Under the pieces are notes generated by a model that saw nothing but the letters and a program-made list of their open reading frames with translations, ran no database searches and had not been told where the DNA came from. Positions 56,001-63,022 of a stretch of 64,000 bases of DNA are shown one piece after another. Position 1 is the stretch's first letter. Each line of letters starts with the position of its first letter. Source of the stretch: Flavihumibacter petaseus NBRC 106054 (GTDB lineage Bacteria; Bacteroidota; Bacteroidia; Chitinophagales; Chitinophagaceae); contig NZ_BBWV01000001.1 of NCBI RefSeq assembly GCF_000974785.1, forward strand, positions 868,001-932,000, given 5' to 3'. The position numbers were made by a program, and so were the translations under genes.

Positions 56001-56444
56001 ATCATTGAGGTCAACCCAGTAACCCATTTTCTGGGTGAGATTGTCCCATTTGTCCTTGAAACGCAGCACGGCTTCGCGGCATTTCTGATTGTATTCCTCA
56101 ACCGTGATCTTTTTGCCGATGTCTTCCTTGGTGATGCCGAGTTCCTTTTCGACACCCAGTTCGATGGGGAGGCCGTGGGTATCCCAGCCGCCTTTGCGTT
56201 TCACCTGGAAGCCCTGCATGGTTTTATAGCGGCAGACGAGGTCTTTCAGGGCGCGGGAAATGACGTGGTGAATACCGGGCATTCCATTGGCGCTGGGCGG
56301 CCCTTCATAGAATACAAAGGGTGCGGCGCCTTCCCTGAGGGACACACTTTTTTCGAAAGCCTGTTCGCGGTTCCATTTTTCGAGGATCTCCGCTTCGATC
56401 GAAGGCAAATTCAACTGTTGAAATTCCCGGTACTTCGCTGCCAT
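53061..56444 (-). CDS. ileS: Isoleucyl-tRNA synthetase with GIHH signature
   Basis: 1127 residues of the long IleRS type. The class I HIGH position reads NGMPGIHHVISRALKD, so residues 57-60 are GIHH instead of HxGH. The editing domain has AWTTTPWTLPSNLGLTVGA with the Thr-rich motif. The KMSKS signature is KMSKR at 671-675, followed by the anticodon-binding domain and a C-terminal extension. It attaches Ile to tRNA(Ile) and hydrolyses mischarged Val. The dksA-like gene follows after 35 bp. Confidence 0.97.
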   Translation of the reverse strand: MAAKYREFQQLNLPSIEAEILEKWNREQAFEKSVSLREGAAPFVFYEGPPSANGMPGIHHVISRALKDLVCRYKTMQGFQVKRKGGWDTHGLPIELGVEKELGITKEDIGKKITVEEYNQKCREAVLRFKDKWDNLTQKMGYWVDLNDPYITFDNSYIETLWWCLQRLYKKGLLYKSVSIQPYSPAAGTGLSSHELNQPGTYKDVKDTSAVAMFKAVRNAESAFLYNAAEKAEGAGAEVYFMAWTTTPWTLPSNLGLTVGANIDYVLVRTFNPYTHLPVNVVLAKALLHKYFKPEHENGDFAAYDPAGKALPWSILAEFKGKALEHLRYEQLLPYPANTAEKSGGDPFRLLIDNFVTTEDGTGIVHTAPAFGADDYKVGKKYGIGILTLVDREGKFVDGLGEFSGRYVKNYKDQPDYVDVNVDISVKLKKENRAFKVEKYEHSYPHCWRTDKPVLYYPLDAWFIKTTAIKDRMVELNKTINWKPKATGEGRFGNWLENMVDWNLSRSRFWGTPLPIWRTEDGSEEKCIGSIAELNAEIRKANEVLGGDINHHYLHDGILDLHKPYVDEVVLVSESGKPMRREPDLIDVWFDSGAMPYAQWGLDQEKLERGEDRPFKAPFGQNFPADFIAEGVDQTRGWFYTLHALGALLYDNVAYKTVVSNGLVLDRNGNKMSKRLGNVVDPFSTIEKFGADATRWYLITNASPWDSLKFDLEGIKEVQRKFFGTLYNTYQFFALYANVDGFAFREAPIPVQERPEIDQWILSSLQSLVKEVTAAFDDYEPTTAGRLIDEFVDEQLSNWYVRLCRRRFWKGEYSTDKISAYQTLYTCLETIARLAAPVTPFFSDWLFGNLNSVTGKHALESVHHVLYPKADESLIDKGLEERMQLAQDASSLVLSLRKKVNIKVRQPLQRILIPVLDPAMKTQIDKVEDLILSEVNVKEIQYLTDADGFIKKKIRPNFQALGKRVGSKMKAVSAAIGNFNQADISQLEKEGSYSLEIDSEPLILQIHEVEITSEDIPGWMVSSKGALTVALDVTVSPELEQEGNARELVNRIQKIRKDNGYELTDRILVRLGQAGPLEASFRQFAPYIKAEVLADELEVVDSLQDGMAIEVNDQPVTVWVDRSPQSQ

Positions 56445-56725
56445 AAATATTAAAACAACCTGATAATTAATCGATTATACCTATCCAAAGAAACAAATAG
56501 ACGCAAAATTACGAAATATTAACGGCACCCACGCCGGAGATTGCCTTTATGCCCGATTGGCAGGGGTGCAGTTCTTGTCACCTTGATTGCATTTCAGTAT
56601 TATTAGATCGCGAAAGCGAAACCTTATCTATCCGGACCATCCCATGGTCTGTGAGTGAGGGAGCTAAGCATTGCCTGATGGCATGTAAAGCGGTAAAATC
56701 ATCACCGGAAATACCTTTCATTAAG

Positions 56726-57478
56726 ATGAAGCACATTGCATTTTTCCTATTCCTGTTATTTTCAGTATTGGCCACTGTTGTTGCAAAGGCCCAAGTGCCA
56801 GACGAAAAATTTTCTGTACGGATTGAAGCAGGTGCGTCTATCCCCCTTGGGCGATTTGCACATAAATCTTTTTCAGCCACTCCCCATGACACTTCGGGAA
56901 ATGCTGTGGTAGGTTTGTCCGCTGATGCTGTGTTTATGTATCAGTTAAAAAAATCGTTGGGTGTTTCTTTAATTATTGGCGGATCAATTAATAAACAAGA
57001 CGAAGAGTATTTAAGAAATGAAATCAAAAAGCATGGGTCGGATCAAATGATTGTAAATGTTAATTCAGACAACTGGAAAGTATTTAAAGTTATGCCCGGC
57101 GTATATTATTCTATTCCGTTCTCTTCTGCCTCCCGATGGGAGTTGACACCGATGATATCAATGGGTTTCTGTAAAACAAAAGTACCAGGGTTTTCCTATT
57201 CTTATTACTATCCAGGTTTATCCGGGCCGGCATCCGCATTCAGTAAAGGCAAAGAAAATTTGCCGGTGACATTTTGTTATAGCGCCTCGCTTGCAATAAA
57301 TTACCAGCTATCCAGGAGGCTTTTTGTACTAGCTAATGCCAATTATTTTGGAGCATCTCCTTCACAAGAATACAACTACTATGCCGACTGGCCCCAGACT
57401 ACAGAACTGGCGTCAGCAAAGAAGCACTATTCGCTGGCGTCTGCAAACCTCAAAATTGGCGCAGGAATTAGATTTTGA
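56726..57478 (+). CDS. Secreted protein, probable outer-membrane beta-barrel, unknown function
   Basis: 250 residues from ATG 56726 (MKHIAFFLFLLFSVLATVVA), with signal cleavage after KAQ. The mature part has strand-like segments with alternating hydrophobics (FSVRIEAGASIPLGRFAH, LGVSLIIGGSINKQ, WELTPMISMGFCKTK, LFVLANANYFGASP) and ends SANLKIGAGIRF, with a terminal Phe. This fits an outer-membrane barrel of the OmpA or porin-like sort, but I cannot name a family. The longer frame to 56549 has no support. It stands alone. Confidence 0.7.
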   Translation: MKHIAFFLFLLFSVLATVVAKAQVPDEKFSVRIEAGASIPLGRFAHKSFSATPHDTSGNAVVGLSADAVFMYQLKKSLGVSLIIGGSINKQDEEYLRNEIKKHGSDQMIVNVNSDNWKVFKVMPGVYYSIPFSSASRWELTPMISMGFCKTKVPGFSYSYYYPGLSGPASAFSKGKENLPVTFCYSASLAINYQLSRRLFVLANANYFGASPSQEYNYYADWPQTTELASAKKHYSLASANLKIGAGIRF

Positions 57479-57602
57479 TCGTGGCACTACTTGTCGCAAT
57501 TGTCGCAATCCACCCCAAAATTGTCGCTGAATCACCCGATAAATTCCCGGTTCATATAAATCTTTGTTATCATCAATCATGTAAACAAAATTGAACAATA
57601 AG

Positions 57603-58478
57603 ATGAAAAACTTACCGGGATTCAATCGTTTACTCATGGCGGTCTTCCTGGCTGCCATGTCGCTGGCGCTAACACCTCAAACTATGGCACAGAAAATTAA
57701 ACCTTCCAGTAGTGGCTATGCACCGGTTAATGGCATTAAAGTCTATTATGAAATATACGGCCAGGGACAGCCCATCGTTTTGTTGCATGGAGCTTTCTAT
57801 ACCATTGAAATGAACTGGGCGGAATTAATCCCCGGGTTATCAAAGACCCGAAAGGTTATAGCCATAGAATTGCAGGGCCATGGCCACAGCCCCTACGCTG
57901 AAAGGAAACTGGACCTTAAATCACTGGCAAGTGATGTAGAGCAGATCATGAACTACCTGAAGGTCGACAGCGCCGATGTTGCCGGATACAGCATGGGGGG
58001 TTCCGTAGCCTACCAGTTCGCTGTCCAATTTCCCAAACGGTTAAAGAAACTGGTAATCATCTCCTCTACCTATAAAAGCACTGGCTGGTTACCCGAAGTA
58101 AATAATGCGCTTAATGATTTCAAACCCGAATTCTTTGACGATTCGCCCCTGAAAACTGGATATGAAGCGGTTGCACCGGACAAAGCAAAATGGAGAAGTT
58201 TCCTGGACCAGATGATTGTTTTTGCAGGGGAAACCTTCGACATTGGTGACAGCAGTATTGCGCGTATTTCCTCCCCAGTGCTTTTGATTGCAGGCGACAA
58301 CGACGGACTGGACAAAGTTGAACTGATGAAGACCTACCAGTTGTTGGGTGGTGGTATTATCGGAGATATGGCCCCAATGCCAAAATCACAACTGGCCATC
58401 GTGCCTGCGCAGAACCATGTCAGCCTGATGACCCAGACAAAAACAATTCTAGACTACCTGAACAATTTTTTAAAATAA
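57603..58478 (+). CDS. Secreted alpha/beta-hydrolase
   Basis: 291 residues from ATG 57603. A signal peptide (LLMAVFLAAMSLALTPQTMAQ) is followed by an alpha/beta hydrolase fold. PIVLLHGAFY is the oxyanion strand, nucleophile Ser130 is in VAGYSMGGS, the acid is probably in LLIAGDNDGLD, and the His is in PAQNHVSLM. Substrate unknown. An upstream TTG (57591) could extend it four residues, but the ATG is more natural. A triple TTGTCGC repeat lies upstream. Confidence 0.87.
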   Translation: MKNLPGFNRLLMAVFLAAMSLALTPQTMAQKIKPSSSGYAPVNGIKVYYEIYGQGQPIVLLHGAFYTIEMNWAELIPGLSKTRKVIAIELQGHGHSPYAERKLDLKSLASDVEQIMNYLKVDSADVAGYSMGGSVAYQFAVQFPKRLKKLVIISSTYKSTGWLPEVNNALNDFKPEFFDDSPLKTGYEAVAPDKAKWRSFLDQMIVFAGETFDIGDSSIARISSPVLLIAGDNDGLDKVELMKTYQLLGGGIIGDMAPMPKSQLAIVPAQNHVSLMTQTKTILDYLNNFLK

Positions 58479-58524
58479 CCTGAACTTATCGGTACCTGTA
58501 GAAAAACAACAGCTAAACCAAACC

Positions 58525-59172
58525 ATGGGAATACTAGACATATTTAAGAAAAAGAAAACAGAACCGGAATTCCCGGTAAATGAACTGGAGAAATGCCTGA
58601 TGCAGGCAACATCAAGTGTATCAGCCCGTAAGGATTTCTACCAAAAACTATTATGGAACCAACTTTATGTATTAACTGGCGGCGTTTCTGATGCTGAACA
58701 GGGAAACAGGATTCTGGAAGCAGACACAACAGTTCAGCTTGTTGTATTTGAAACCGGCCACATCCCTGTCTTTACATCAACAAACAGAATTTTCGACAAC
58801 GGCATTGTTAAAAAGGAAGTAAATTATTTGAGCCTGAAAGGGCAGGATCTGTTTGACCTGGCTAAAGGGGCGACTTTCATGCTGAATCCCTATTCCGACT
58901 ATCGAAAAGAGTTAATCCCGGAGGAAATTGCGAGTCTCATGGATGGAACAATTTATGATCAAATAGACGATAGTGAAATCGCCACGCAGAAAAATGAACA
59001 ATTCAACAAAATATTCAGGAATGCCGGTGAAAAGCAGAAGGGCCTGATATATCTGGACGGATACAATAGGAAAGCCCTATCCAAATCTGAGAAGTTGCGT
59101 CTTGAAGAATCTATTGACGGATTTAAAGAATGTCTCGGCATGATTCCTGACCATTGGCAAGCATGGTTTTGA
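58525..59172 (+). CDS. SseB-like/TPR protein, 5' part of frameshifted gene
   Basis: 215 residues. It starts with a short basic segment (MGILDIFKKKKTEPEF) and the SseB N-terminal domain (VNELEKCLMQATSSVSARKD, VLTGGVSDAEQGNRIL, LSLKGQDLFDLAKGATFMLN). It ends inside a TPR, ESIDGFKECLGMIPDHWQAW, with a premature TGA at 59170. The reading continues in the next frame in the following entry. The full gene would be about 340 residues. It may be a natural loss or a base-calling error at a TTTT run. Confidence 0.75.
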   Translation: MGILDIFKKKKTEPEFPVNELEKCLMQATSSVSARKDFYQKLLWNQLYVLTGGVSDAEQGNRILEADTTVQLVVFETGHIPVFTSTNRIFDNGIVKKEVNYLSLKGQDLFDLAKGATFMLNPYSDYRKELIPEEIASLMDGTIYDQIDDSEIATQKNEQFNKIFRNAGEKQKGLIYLDGYNRKALSKSEKLRLEESIDGFKECLGMIPDHWQAWF

Positions 59173-59546
59173 TGGCCAAATCACTACAACGACTGGACAG
59201 ACATACCGAAGCATTTGAACAACTGGAATCAGCTTTCAAAATTGAATCGGAAAACTCCTCTATTCCGATGGAGGCTTCCCTGGAGGCGATGCATCTCAAA
59301 GACCTTGACAAAGCAATATACTATTCCGAAGAGTCCCTGAAAAGAAAACCACACGATGCTGCCATATTGGGCAATCATGCTATGAATTTATTACTGGCGG
59401 AGAAAGACAGTGAAGCGTTGGCTACCATTAATGAGGCGATCAGGATCCTTCCATCCGACTCCGTTAACAGGAATATAGAAGCAATTGTACGGGATGTTGT
59501 ATCCGGAAAACGAAAAAGACCAACTTTCGAGGATACAATAAAATAG
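59154..59546 (+). pseudogene. TPR-containing 3' part of frameshifted SseB-like gene
   Basis: 130 residues in the +1 frame relative to the upstream part. From about residue 7 it reads MAKSLQRLDRHTEAFEQLES and continues the broken TPR array: MEASLEAMHLKDLDKAIYYS, HDAAILGNHAMNLLLAEKDS, EALATINEAIRILPSD. The join sits at 59165-59172, TGGTTTTGATGG: one extra or two missing bases in the T run would restore one protein. No separate promoter or signal for this part is visible, so independent expression is unlikely. Confidence 0.65.
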
Positions 59547-59626
59547 CGTGTTGTGCGGGGTGCAGTGTCATTAACGGAAGAATACAGGGAGGTAAATAAT
59601 GAATAAGTAATAACCAAAACCAGGAT

Positions 59627-60178
59627 ATGAGAAAAGTAATTGCAGCAATAAATATGACTATTGATGGCAACTGCGACCACACAGCAGGGCTGCCGGACGA
59701 AGCAATCCATCAGCACTATACTGACTTGCTAAACAATGCCGACACCATCCTTTATGGAAGGATTACTTACCAACTCATGCAATACTGGCAGACACTGATC
59801 AAAAACCCATCCGGTGATAATACATACGACGAGTTTGCCCGGGCAATTGATAAAATTCATAAAATCGTCTTCTCAAAAAAGTTAAGTAATACTGACTGGA
59901 GCAGTGCGGTAATCGCAACTAAACCCGCCGACGAAATGGTAAAAGAACTGAAACAGCAACAAGGCAAAGACATTCTTGTAGGTAGTCGCAGTCTGATTAA
60001 TCAACTGTTGAACCTCAATTTAATTGACGAATACCAGCTTTGTGTACATCCTGTTATTGCCGGACACGGAATGCCACTATTTGACCAGGTAAATGACCGG
60101 ACTATTCTAAAACTGACAAATACCAAACTATTTCCTAACGGTGCAGTCATACTGCACTACGTCCCTTCAATCAAATGA
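59627..60178 (+). CDS. Dihydrofolate reductase-like (RibD C-terminal domain) protein
   Basis: 183 residues of the DHFR/RibD_C fold. It begins with RKVIAAINMTIDGNCDHTAG, has TILYGRITYQLMQYWQ in place of the common YGRxTYE motif, KDILVGSRSLINQLLNLNLI and DEYQLCVHPVIAGHGMPLF. These segments are typical of YyaP/YwjB-like reductases that probably use NADPH. Substrate unknown. It converges with the AraC gene with an inverted repeat between the two. Confidence 0.88.
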   Translation: MRKVIAAINMTIDGNCDHTAGLPDEAIHQHYTDLLNNADTILYGRITYQLMQYWQTLIKNPSGDNTYDEFARAIDKIHKIVFSKKLSNTDWSSAVIATKPADEMVKELKQQQGKDILVGSRSLINQLLNLNLIDEYQLCVHPVIAGHGMPLFDQVNDRTILKLTNTKLFPNGAVILHYVPSIK

Positions 60179-60244
60179 CTAGCAGCTCATCGGATCTGAA
60201 TCTCCACCAATCCACCTGTAACCGCTGAGTAAAGAATATCCATG

Positions 60245-61123
60245 TTACAGGGATACTTCTACTATTTTGCCTTCTTTTGTGCTGTTTATTTTTCTAAACT
60301 CTGTCGGGCTTACGCCTTTGAATTTCCTAAAAAGGCGATTGAGGTGGCTTTCGTCAGTAAAACTAAATTCCTCAGAAATTTCACTTATCCGCATATCGCT
60401 ATGCAGTAGCCTTGTCTCCACTAAACGCATTTTGAAATTGAAAATATAATTCTGAAGCGTATCCCCGGTTTGCTTCTTAAAATACCGGCCCAGATAGTTA
60501 AGCGAAATATTGAAATGCTCACTAAGTTTTTCAACTCTCAGGCGCTGGGGTTCAAATATGTTTTCCTGAATGTAATTCAGTATTTCTATAACGGGCTCGC
60601 CAGTTGTTTCTTTGATGTTCTTGGGTAGTTTCAGTGCTATATTCCTGGCCACAATGGTAATAATTGTATTTACCATCTGTTCCGAAACCCTTGTGTAATA
60701 TAATTGTTGGTTTATTTGCTCATTCAGGACTGAATTAACAAGTGACGCGATTAAAGGCTTGTCAGACTTATTTTTCAAAATGCAGCCAGGCCTGTGACTT
60801 GCATTTTTCAATATATACTCAACCTGTGTTATTGCATCATCGTCTTTCTTGATTCTATCTTTTACATACAATTCATTAAAACGGATAAAGAAGAAAGAAG
60901 TAGTTGTACTGATTTTGAATGAATATACATCCTGCGGAGTTAGTAAAAACAAATTGCCTTTGCGGTAATTGAAGTGGTTTTTGTTTACTGTCTGAGTGCC
61001 TGTGCCATCTATAATATAAATTAATTCAAAGAAATTGTTGCGCCTCGAAGGCTTATTGAAATGTTCAAGTTCTTTCCACTCTATTTCATATTGCCTGTAT
61101 AATACATTCCCCTTCATTGGCAT
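60245..61123 (-). CDS. AraC family transcriptional regulator
   Basis: About 292 residues from ATG 61123 (MPMKGNVLYRQYEIEWKEL). The N-terminal cupin-type sensor has NFFELIYIIDGTGTQTVN and GNLFLLTPQDVYSFKIS. The C-terminal AraC DNA-binding domain has RLRVEKLSEHFNISLNYLG (first HTH) and RISEISEEFSFTDESHLNR with FKGVSPTEFRK (second HTH). It diverges from the tautomerase gene and may regulate it. The longer frame to 61246 overlaps that gene and was rejected. Confidence 0.9.
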   Translation of the reverse strand: MPMKGNVLYRQYEIEWKELEHFNKPSRRNNFFELIYIIDGTGTQTVNKNHFNYRKGNLFLLTPQDVYSFKISTTTSFFFIRFNELYVKDRIKKDDDAITQVEYILKNASHRPGCILKNKSDKPLIASLVNSVLNEQINQQLYYTRVSEQMVNTIITIVARNIALKLPKNIKETTGEPVIEILNYIQENIFEPQRLRVEKLSEHFNISLNYLGRYFKKQTGDTLQNYIFNFKMRLVETRLLHSDMRISEISEEFSFTDESHLNRLFRKFKGVSPTEFRKINSTKEGKIVEVSL

Positions 61124-61211
61124 AAATGTACTGAACAAGTGTAAAATAGTACAATTTGAATCAGATTCTCCTTGGATAATTTTACTACAATTAAAAACTA
61201 AATTATAGAAT

Positions 61212-61562
61212 ATGCCACATTTCATTATTGATTGCTCCGCAAACATTTTAACTAAAGTGCAGGAACGGGAAATTTTAAAAACAATCTTTGAAGCAACCTT
61301 TTCAAGCGGTCTTTTTGAAAAAGCTGATATTAAGGTAAGGGTGAACCCCTATTCAAGGTATGAAGTTGGCGGAAAGCCAACAGACTTTATTCATGTCTTC
61401 GGTTATATCCTTGAAGGAAGAACTGATAAAGAAATAGCCGACTTATCGCAAAGTATTGTAAAGCCATTGGTTGATTTGTTTCCCGATGTAGAATTCATTG
61501 CATCAAGTATAGATGAGTTTACAAAGATCGGTTACAGTAACAGGAATTTGGTGGCAAAATAA
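61212..61562 (+). CDS. Tautomerase, 5-carboxymethyl-2-hydroxymuconate isomerase-like
   Basis: 116 residues. Met1 is followed by Pro2 (MPHFIIDCSANIL), and Met removal would give the catalytic N-terminal proline of tautomerases. The length and start fit the CHMI family, and VNPYSRYEVGGKPTDFIHVF is a conserved segment. No homoprotocatechuate pathway genes are nearby, so the natural substrate may differ. It diverges from AraC over 88 bp and is followed by the lipocalin-like gene after 24 bp. Confidence 0.82.
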   Translation: MPHFIIDCSANILTKVQEREILKTIFEATFSSGLFEKADIKVRVNPYSRYEVGGKPTDFIHVFGYILEGRTDKEIADLSQSIVKPLVDLFPDVEFIASSIDEFTKIGYSNRNLVAK

Positions 61563-61586
61563 TTCCATGTATAAAAATTTAAGATC

Positions 61587-62093
61587 ATGAAATACTCAAT
61601 GACTATCGTTAGTTTGTTGTTTTTCGTATCAATGCAAGCTCAGGATAACAAACCATCCAAAAAAGTAAGGAAACAATTTGCAGGCACATGGTCACTGGTC
61701 GCTGTTGAAAACACCAATGCCGACGGAAGTAAAACGCTACCCTATGGCGACAGCCCTGTGGGCCTGCTTGTTTTAACCAATGGAGGTGATTACGCTATTC
61801 AAATATTAAAGGCATTTCGCCCGAAAGTGGCAGCTAATGATAAAAACAAGGCTACCCCGGAAGAAAATAGTGCATTGGTACAAGGCAATAATTCTCACTT
61901 TGGCAGATATACGGTGGACTTGACGCAGCGTACAATTGCATTTAATGTACAACATGCATTTTATCCGAATTGGGAAAGTACAGTCCAGGTCCGTTCCTAC
62001 ACATTGGAAGAGAATACGTTAAGTTATATTGTCACCCAAACCACTAACGGCGGCTCAATAACAGCTAAAGTTGTCTGGAAGAAACAATACTAA
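61587..62093 (+). CDS. Secreted lipocalin-like protein
   Basis: 168 residues with a signal peptide (YSMTIVSLLFFVSMQAQ). The mature part has FAGTWSLVAVENTNADGSKT and PVGLLVLTNGGDYAIQILKA, the first strands of the lipocalin-like fold, followed by HFGRYTVDLTQRTIAFNVQH and ends LSYIVTQTTNGGSITAKVVW. It sits just after the tautomerase and could be co-transcribed with it. Ligand unknown. Confidence 0.82.
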   Translation: MKYSMTIVSLLFFVSMQAQDNKPSKKVRKQFAGTWSLVAVENTNADGSKTLPYGDSPVGLLVLTNGGDYAIQILKAFRPKVAANDKNKATPEENSALVQGNNSHFGRYTVDLTQRTIAFNVQHAFYPNWESTVQVRSYTLEENTLSYIVTQTTNGGSITAKVVWKKQY

Positions 62094-62117
62094 ATCTGAC
62101 AGAGAAGCACCATTGGG

Positions 62118-62345
62118 ATGGGTCTACGTAAAGACAAATACACCTACCACTGTAAAGATGCAATTCGATACGACACCTTGCTTTCCAACTATAGAGACTG
62201 CATTCCAAAAGAAAGAAGGTCAGTAATATTCAACGACAATGTAATTGCTTATATTGACGGGGAAAACCCGGAAGGACTGAATATCAGTAAACCAATCCCT
62301 GAATTATGGCAAATACTTTTTTACAGGCCGAGTGGAGAAAATTAG
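62118..62345 (+). CDS. Short hypothetical protein
   Basis: 75 residues (KDKYTYHCKDAIRYDTLLSN and after, ending ILFYRPSGEN). No signal peptide, membrane helix or recognised domain. Its end overlaps the DUF2071 gene by 40 bp, which is more than usual here. It may be a real small gene, a remnant of a larger one, or chance. Confidence 0.3.
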   Translation: MGLRKDKYTYHCKDAIRYDTLLSNYRDCIPKERRSVIFNDNVIAYIDGENPEGLNISKPIPELWQILFYRPSGEN

Positions 62346-63016
62346 CAATGGCTAATTACGCTGTTGACAAAAGCCTGCTTAACAGTTACCTGCCTCACCG
62401 GACTGAGCTGGATTTATGGAATAACACCTGTTATGTAAGCCTGGTCGGATTTCTGTTTACCAACACGAAACTCAAAGGATTCAGAATTCCCTTCCATACA
62501 AATTTTGAAGAAGTAAACCTGCGGTTTTATGTTCGCTATAATGACAGCGGAACCTGGAAGCGGGGAGTTGTATTTGTGAAAGAAATTGTCCCCAAACCAG
62601 CGTTGACATTGGTGGCCAATACTGTTTACAAAGAGAACTACGAAACCATGCCCATGGAGCATTCCTGGATCACCGCCAATCACACAATAACTGCCGAATA
62701 TAAATGGAAGAAAGGGCGATGGCACTCAATTAAAGTGAAAGCTGACCAGGTCTCCGTGCAAATTGCAGCGGGCAGTGAGGAAGAATTTATCACAGAACAC
62801 TATTGGGGATATACCCGGATAACAAGCACAAAAACTTCCGAATACCAGGTTGAACATCCGAAGTGGGATGTCTATCCAACCAAAGGCTATCATATTGATG
62901 TGGATTTCGGAAACATTTACGGGGAAGAGTTTGACTTTTTAAAGAACGAGAATCCCAAATCTGTATTTCTCGCGGAAGGTTCTCCGATAAAAGTCAACGC
63001 TGGAAAAATCATTTAA
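62306..63016 (+). CDS. DUF2071 (YqjF-like) family protein
   Basis: 236 residues. It opens with FLQAEWRKLAMANYAVDKSL and has LDLWNNTCYVSLVGFLFTNT, RIPFHTNFEEVNLRFYVRY and the C-terminal DVDFGNIYGEEFDFLKNE, all typical of the DUF2071 family, which resembles acetoacetate decarboxylase folds. Function unknown. It converges with the sigma-54 regulator over 6 bp. Confidence 0.88.
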   Translation: MANTFLQAEWRKLAMANYAVDKSLLNSYLPHRTELDLWNNTCYVSLVGFLFTNTKLKGFRIPFHTNFEEVNLRFYVRYNDSGTWKRGVVFVKEIVPKPALTLVANTVYKENYETMPMEHSWITANHTITAEYKWKKGRWHSIKVKADQVSVQIAAGSEEEFITEHYWGYTRITSTKTSEYQVEHPKWDVYPTKGYHIDVDFGNIYGEEFDFLKNENPKSVFLAEGSPIKVNAGKII

Positions 63017-63022
63017 GACCAG

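Noticed and set aside
56525-56570. GCACCC and GGGTGC arms upstream of the 250-residue secreted protein
   Set aside because: Only 6-bp arms 34 bases apart; likely chance.
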